From: JAWXCM01 sp034408745
GTDB lineage: Bacteria; Acidobacteriota; Terriglobia; Bryobacterales; Bryobacteraceae
Length of the DNA: 9,500 bases
Assembly: GCA_034408745.1 (NCBI GenBank)
Contig: JAWXCM010000403.1
Location: 1-9,500 of the forward strand
Direction of reading: 5' to 3'
The notes under the pieces were generated by a model. The model saw nothing but the letters and a program-made list of their open reading frames with translations. It was not told where the DNA came from and made no database searches. Positions 6,132-9,500 of the stretch are shown here, one piece after another. Within the stretch, counting starts at the first letter, position 1, and each line of letters begins with the position of its first letter. The position numbers and the translations under genes are program-made.

Positions 6132-7400
6132 GTGTGCGAGCCGCTGTCGTTCAAGGGACGGCAGGGGTCCGGCGCCTCTCCCGAGCGGCGCATCTACGCG
6201 GACGAATCGCTCGCGCCCGCAGGCGGCAGTTGGCGCAAGTATCTCTATACCTATCGAATCTGGGGACGGCACCTGTACGACCCGGATTGCAGTCCGGAGT
6301 CCTGCCGCCGCTATTTGCGGACGGAATTCGGTCCCGCCGCAAAGCCTGTCGAGATTTCGCTCGGACAAGCCAGCCGCATTCTGCCGCTGATCACGTCCGC
6401 GCATCTTCCTTCGGCCTCCGCCATGACTTACTGGCCGGAGATGTATACCAACATGCCAATCGCGGACAAGTCGCTTCCCCATCCCTATGGCGACACCCCC
6501 GCGCCGAAGGTGTTTGGCCGTGTCAGTCCGCTTGACCCAGCCATGTTCTCAGCCATCCACGAGTTCGTCGATGAGTGGATTCGGCAAAGCCCCGGCGGAC
6601 GCTACTCCCCGGTTGAGGTTGCGCAATGGCTGGAGAGTTCCGCGCGGCGATCGGCGGAACATCTTGCCGAAGCCCGCGCCCTGGTGAGAGACGGTAAGGC
6701 ACCCGCCTTCCGCCGGGTGGAAATCGACATCGCGGTCCAGAACGGGCTGGGCATCTTCTTCGCCAACAAACTCCGCGCAGGCGTCGCGTACACCTTCTAC
6801 GAGCGGAAGGGAGAGACAGCGGACTTGAAGCAGGCCGTCTACTTCTACCGCCTGGCGCGCGAGGCCTGGAACGGCATCGTGCAGCGGACCCGTGGCGTTT
6901 ACGTGAGGGATCTCGGCTTCGGCTCGCTTCCGCACCGGCGCGGCCACTGGGAGGACCGTCTTCCCGCGATTGACAAGGATCTGGCTTACATGGAACGGCT
7001 CCTCAAAGAGAAGTCCGGAGAAAGCGTGGCTGGTTCCGCGGCAACAGCGGCTCCGGCCTGGCTCGAGCAGCGCCCCGTTCGCCCGGAGTGTGAACACCGT
7101 CCTCCAACGGCGTTCGACACGCGGCGCCCACTGGAGGTCAGCCTGACGTCAACGAGCCAGCGCATCGGGACCGTGCGGCTTCACTACCGGCACGTGAAAC
7201 AGGCGGAGGCCTACCAGATGGCGGAAATGCGGCAAGAGGAGCAGTCGTGGCGGTATATAATTCCCGCCGGCTTCACGGATTCGGCCTACCCGCTGCTTTA
7301 CTATTTCGAGTTGCGAGACGGTGCCGGCCACGCCTGGCTCTATCCCGGATTCGAGCCGGATCTGGCCAACCAGCCGTACTTCGTCGTTCGCCGGGGATGA
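6132..7400 (+). CDS. C-terminal remnant of a large carbohydrate-active-type protein, start missing
   Basis: The frame opens at GTG 6132, the base after the receptor TAG, and encodes 422 residues. It begins abruptly in conserved-looking sequence (FKGRQGSG, residues 7-14), followed by YTYRIWGRHLYDPD, an alpha-helical part with YWPEMYTNMPI (near residue 100-110) and HPYGDTPAPKVFG, and helices at about 140-300 (AQWLESSARRSAEHLAEARA). From about residue 328 a beta-sandwich follows (VRLHYRHVKQAEAYQ, then YPLLYYFELRDGAGHAWLYP), ending FVVRRG. From memory this resembles the last 400 or so residues of long uncharacterised secreted proteins of Acidobacteriota and Planctomycetes with a glycosidase-like N-terminal domain; I could not verify that. 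There is no signal peptide and no good ribosome site, unlike its secreted neighbours. I infer that a deletion removed the first half and fused the rest to the receptor stop. It may be untranslated, or translated by reinitiation. GTG 6132 is nominal. Confidence 0.7.
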   Translation: MCEPLSFKGRQGSGASPERRIYADESLAPAGGSWRKYLYTYRIWGRHLYDPDCSPESCRRYLRTEFGPAAKPVEISLGQASRILPLITSAHLPSASAMTYWPEMYTNMPIADKSLPHPYGDTPAPKVFGRVSPLDPAMFSAIHEFVDEWIRQSPGGRYSPVEVAQWLESSARRSAEHLAEARALVRDGKAPAFRRVEIDIAVQNGLGIFFANKLRAGVAYTFYERKGETADLKQAVYFYRLAREAWNGIVQRTRGVYVRDLGFGSLPHRRGHWEDRLPAIDKDLAYMERLLKEKSGESVAGSAATAAPAWLEQRPVRPECEHRPPTAFDTRRPLEVSLTSTSQRIGTVRLHYRHVKQAEAYQMAEMRQEEQSWRYIIPAGFTDSAYPLLYYFELRDGAGHAWLYPGFEPDLANQPYFVVRRG

Positions 7401-7431
7401 TCTGCCTGGACTGAGGGTACGCTATTTGTGC

Positions 7432-7460
7432 GGCATTCTGATGAACTTAACCGGAATGCC
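7432..7460. repeat. Inverted repeat between the remnant gene and the second DUF4832 gene
   Basis: GGCATTC (7432-7438) and GAATGCC (7454-7460) form a perfect seven-base inverted repeat with a 15-base loop. It ends 24 bases before the next ATG. No U-run follows, so it is not a typical intrinsic terminator; the spacing could suit a regulator dimer site or a weak mRNA hairpin. Its role is unknown. Confidence 0.35.
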
Positions 7461-7484
7461 ACCGGGTAATTGCGACTTTATCCC

Positions 7485-9425
7485 ATGAAAACAAGATCCC
7501 TTTCCATTTTCGCTCTGCTGTTTTGCGCGCTTTTCGCTGTGGAACGCGTTTTGTCTGATGACGGGCAGCAGTCGACATCAGTCGGGATATCGGTTCAAAA
7601 TGGCTGGGTCACGGTCACCCCGCCCGAGTTCCATGGCGCGATCAACAATCCGCTGAAAGGCTTCCGCGAATACAAGAAAGACGGCTACGGGCTCCTGAAG
7701 CGCCAATACATCAAGTGGAACGACATCGAGGTCTGCGCGGATGACTCCGTGGAGCGCATCATCGCTCATACCAACAAGATCACCGGCATTGAGGGCAAGC
7801 GGTTTGAGGATCTGAATGTCAAACTCGTGCCGCGCGTGTATCTCGACTGGAACGGGTCTTCCGGAAAGCAGTACTGGCCCGCCGACTTACACACCTTCGA
7901 CTACGACAGCCCGGCTTTTCAGGAAAGGCTGCTGCGGCTGGTGGAGAAGCTGGGGAAGGCCTGGGACGAGGATCCGCGCATCTTCGCCGTGCAAATGGGC
8001 CTGATTGGATACTGGGGCGAGCATCACAATCCCGCGCCCACCGCCGGGCAGCGCCGCCTGCTCGCGGAAGCGTTTCAGAAGGCATTCAAGCATAAACCCG
8101 TGCTCGTCCGGCATAATAACGCGGAATTCATGCAGGCCGGATTCGGAATTTACTACGACACTTTCGCCAACATCAGCCGCGAGCCGCCCGGGGGCCCCAG
8201 GGATCAGTTCCCATGGCAGGCCACAAATGTGTATCGCGATACCTGGAAACGCGCCCCCATCGAAGGCGAGGTGGAATACAACTGGCAGCAGCAGCGAGAG
8301 AGCGCGAAGCCAAAGGAGACCTTCGGACGCACGCCCGATGAGACGATGACGGTGCCGGCCTACCGCCGCTACATGATGGACAAGATCCGCCGCTACCACG
8401 CGAGCTACCTCGGCTGGATCAATAACTATAACGACTCCGACCGCGAGGTGCTGGCCGGTGCCGCCGAGCTTCAAAAGGCCTTCGGCTACCGCTTCGTACT
8501 GGATTCCGCCAGCTATCCGCTGGCCGCGCCGCCCGGAAAAGAACTCAACGTGAAGCTGACCGTGCGTAACACCGGCAGCTCCCCCTTTTACCTCGACTGG
8601 CCCGTGGCCGTCGGGCTGCTCGATCCCGCGACCAAAAAGCCGGTCTGGTCCGCACCTCTGGCGGGTGTGGACATCCGCAAATGGCTGCCGGGCGAGGATT
8701 GGGACAGCGCGGGGTTCGCGTATCGCAGCCCCGCCGTGGCGAATCAAAATGAAGGTCGCGCCACGCTGCCGCGGGACATCAAACCGGGCCAGTACCTCCT
8801 CGCCGTCGCCATTCTGGATCGTCAGGGCGGCATGATGCCGAGCGCGCGGTTTGCCATCGGGAACTACTTCCGCGGCGGCTGGCATCCTCTGGGCTTCATC
8901 GGCATCGGCAAGGCGCCTAAGGACGCTGCGTTGAAGAATGTGGCCTTCGACAGCCCCGCCTTTGATGACAGCCTCTATTACAAAGTGCCCGAGACGCTGC
9001 GGGCGGTGAAGGCTCCGCCCGTGCCTCAGGTGAAAGCCGTGACGCCGTGGACTCCTGACCGGAACACCGAACTCATCAATCCCTGGCGTTACTGGATCCT
9101 GAATCCGGCGGCCGACGGACTGGAGAAGCAGATTCTCGCTGACGGCCCCGGCACCAGCCGCGCCATCCGCGTGACGGGTGATTTCGGCGATGCCTCCAGC
9201 CTGAGCTACAACTTCGGCAATGGCGGCAAGCTCGACCCCGGCCGCTACCGCTTCGTCTTCAGCGTGCGGGGCACGCCCGGCCAATCCGTCGAGTTTGAGC
9301 TGGGCGACGGCTGGCGCGTGGTTTCCCAAGAAGCCCGGATTCCGCTGACCGGGCAATGGCAGGAGCACAGCATCGAGTTCGAGATCAAAACCACGTTCAA
9401 CCTAGAAACGGCAGTTACCCGGTAG
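7485..9425 (+). CDS. Secreted DUF4832-family glycoside-hydrolase-like protein with C-terminal carbohydrate-binding-like domain
   Basis: ATG 7485 gives 646 residues and places a signal peptide at the start (K2, R4, core LSIFALLFCALFAV, cut near residue 24, VLS-DD); the in-frame TTG 7470 adds nothing useful. No lipobox is seen. Residues about 50-335 form a TIM-barrel-like domain opening with NPLKGFREYK and carrying IGYWGEHH at 174-181, where E179 is the candidate acid/base by analogy with clan-A-like barrels. Residues about 338-480 (GYRFVLDSASYPLAAPPGKE, then VRNTGSSPFYLDWPV) are the DUF4832 beta-sandwich. From about 525 (INPWRYWILNP) to the end lies a jelly-roll-like carbohydrate-binding module. 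Its last strand stops early (FEIKTTFNLETAVTR), so the 3' end may be rearranged. The protein shares its WGE motif and sandwich with the minus-strand gene at 1-1062. No enzymatic activity can be assigned; a secreted glycan-degrading role fits the receptor upstream. Confidence 0.82.
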   Translation: MKTRSLSIFALLFCALFAVERVLSDDGQQSTSVGISVQNGWVTVTPPEFHGAINNPLKGFREYKKDGYGLLKRQYIKWNDIEVCADDSVERIIAHTNKITGIEGKRFEDLNVKLVPRVYLDWNGSSGKQYWPADLHTFDYDSPAFQERLLRLVEKLGKAWDEDPRIFAVQMGLIGYWGEHHNPAPTAGQRRLLAEAFQKAFKHKPVLVRHNNAEFMQAGFGIYYDTFANISREPPGGPRDQFPWQATNVYRDTWKRAPIEGEVEYNWQQQRESAKPKETFGRTPDETMTVPAYRRYMMDKIRRYHASYLGWINNYNDSDREVLAGAAELQKAFGYRFVLDSASYPLAAPPGKELNVKLTVRNTGSSPFYLDWPVAVGLLDPATKKPVWSAPLAGVDIRKWLPGEDWDSAGFAYRSPAVANQNEGRATLPRDIKPGQYLLAVAILDRQGGMMPSARFAIGNYFRGGWHPLGFIGIGKAPKDAALKNVAFDSPAFDDSLYYKVPETLRAVKAPPVPQVKAVTPWTPDRNTELINPWRYWILNPAADGLEKQILADGPGTSRAIRVTGDFGDASSLSYNFGNGGKLDPGRYRFVFSVRGTPGQSVEFELGDGWRVVSQEARIPLTGQWQEHSIEFEIKTTFNLETAVTR

Positions 9426-9500
9426 CCTGAGCAAGTCGGAGTGTGTCGCCCAGGATCTTTCCTTTGAGGAAAAACCGAAAGGCCGCGCTCAGAATCAGAC
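9415..9500 (-). CDS. Possible 3' end of a convergent gene, unknown function
   Basis: On the minus strand one frame is open from the right edge to TAA at 9417-9415, reading SAAFRFFLKGKILGDTLRLA and a short end QATG. The mix of hydrophobic and basic residues and the codon pattern are consistent with a real C-terminus, but 27 codons are too few to be sure. It would overlap the stop of the second DUF4832 gene by 11 bases, tail to tail. I do not recognise the family. The alternative is chance open frame in GC-rich sequence. Confidence 0.3.
   Translation of the reverse strand, partial: LILSAAFRFFLKGKILGDTLRLAQATG

Noticed and set aside
5316..6482. 388-residue minus-strand open frame across the receptor-remnant junction
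   Set aside because: Antisense to two plus-strand frames with recognisable protein sequence; no start context and no domain.
7887..9368. 493-residue minus-strand open frame
   Set aside because: Mirror of the DUF4832 gene with compositional bias only; the plus strand has a signal peptide and domain motifs.
9458..9472. Hairpin TTTCCT-TTG-AGGAAA as a transcription terminator
   Set aside because: The stem is short and AT-rich with no following U-run on either strand, and it lies inside a possible minus-strand coding frame.

Overview
The window looks like a piece of a large, GC-rich genome from Acidobacteriota, most likely the Solibacter/Bryobacter lineage. The main reason is an approximately 1,225-residue Oar-like TonB-dependent receptor with an N-terminal carboxypeptidase-regulatory-like domain. 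It is flanked by secreted DUF4832-type glycoside-hydrolase-like proteins and toxin-antitoxin remnants, a combination familiar from those genomes. This assignment rests on recognising families by eye, not on a search.

Layout from left to right. (1) Positions 1-1062, minus strand: a DUF4832-family protein that runs off the left edge and has lost its N-terminus. (2) Positions 1155-2069, plus strand: a small toxin-antitoxin cluster in decay. An intact ribbon-helix-helix antitoxin, with a palindromic operator over an extended -10 box and apparently no leader, is followed by a mazF broken by an in-frame TAG and an internal deletion with a frame change. Next come a DUF433 antitoxin frameshifted just after its start and a DUF5615 PIN-like toxin that has also lost its middle. 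(3) Positions 2070-2408: no recognisable gene. (4) Positions 2454-6131, plus strand: the intact TonB-dependent receptor, with a promoter candidate just upstream. (5) Positions 6132-7400, plus strand: the C-terminal part of a larger carbohydrate-active-type protein, starting at the very next base after the receptor stop and in the same frame. (6) Positions 7485-9425, plus strand: a second, secreted DUF4832-family protein with a C-terminal carbohydrate-binding-like domain whose end may be cut short. (7) Positions 9415-9500, minus strand: a possible 3' end of a convergent gene.

Taken together, the right two thirds resemble a glycan-use locus: an outer-membrane receptor for import or binding, followed by extracytoplasmic glycosidase-like proteins. 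Their substrate cannot be read from sequence. The most notable property of the window is how many genes are damaged. Both toxins, one antitoxin and two carbohydrate genes carry clear lesions, and a third carbohydrate gene may, while the receptor and the first antitoxin are intact. No tRNA, rRNA, CRISPR array or complete insertion sequence was seen.
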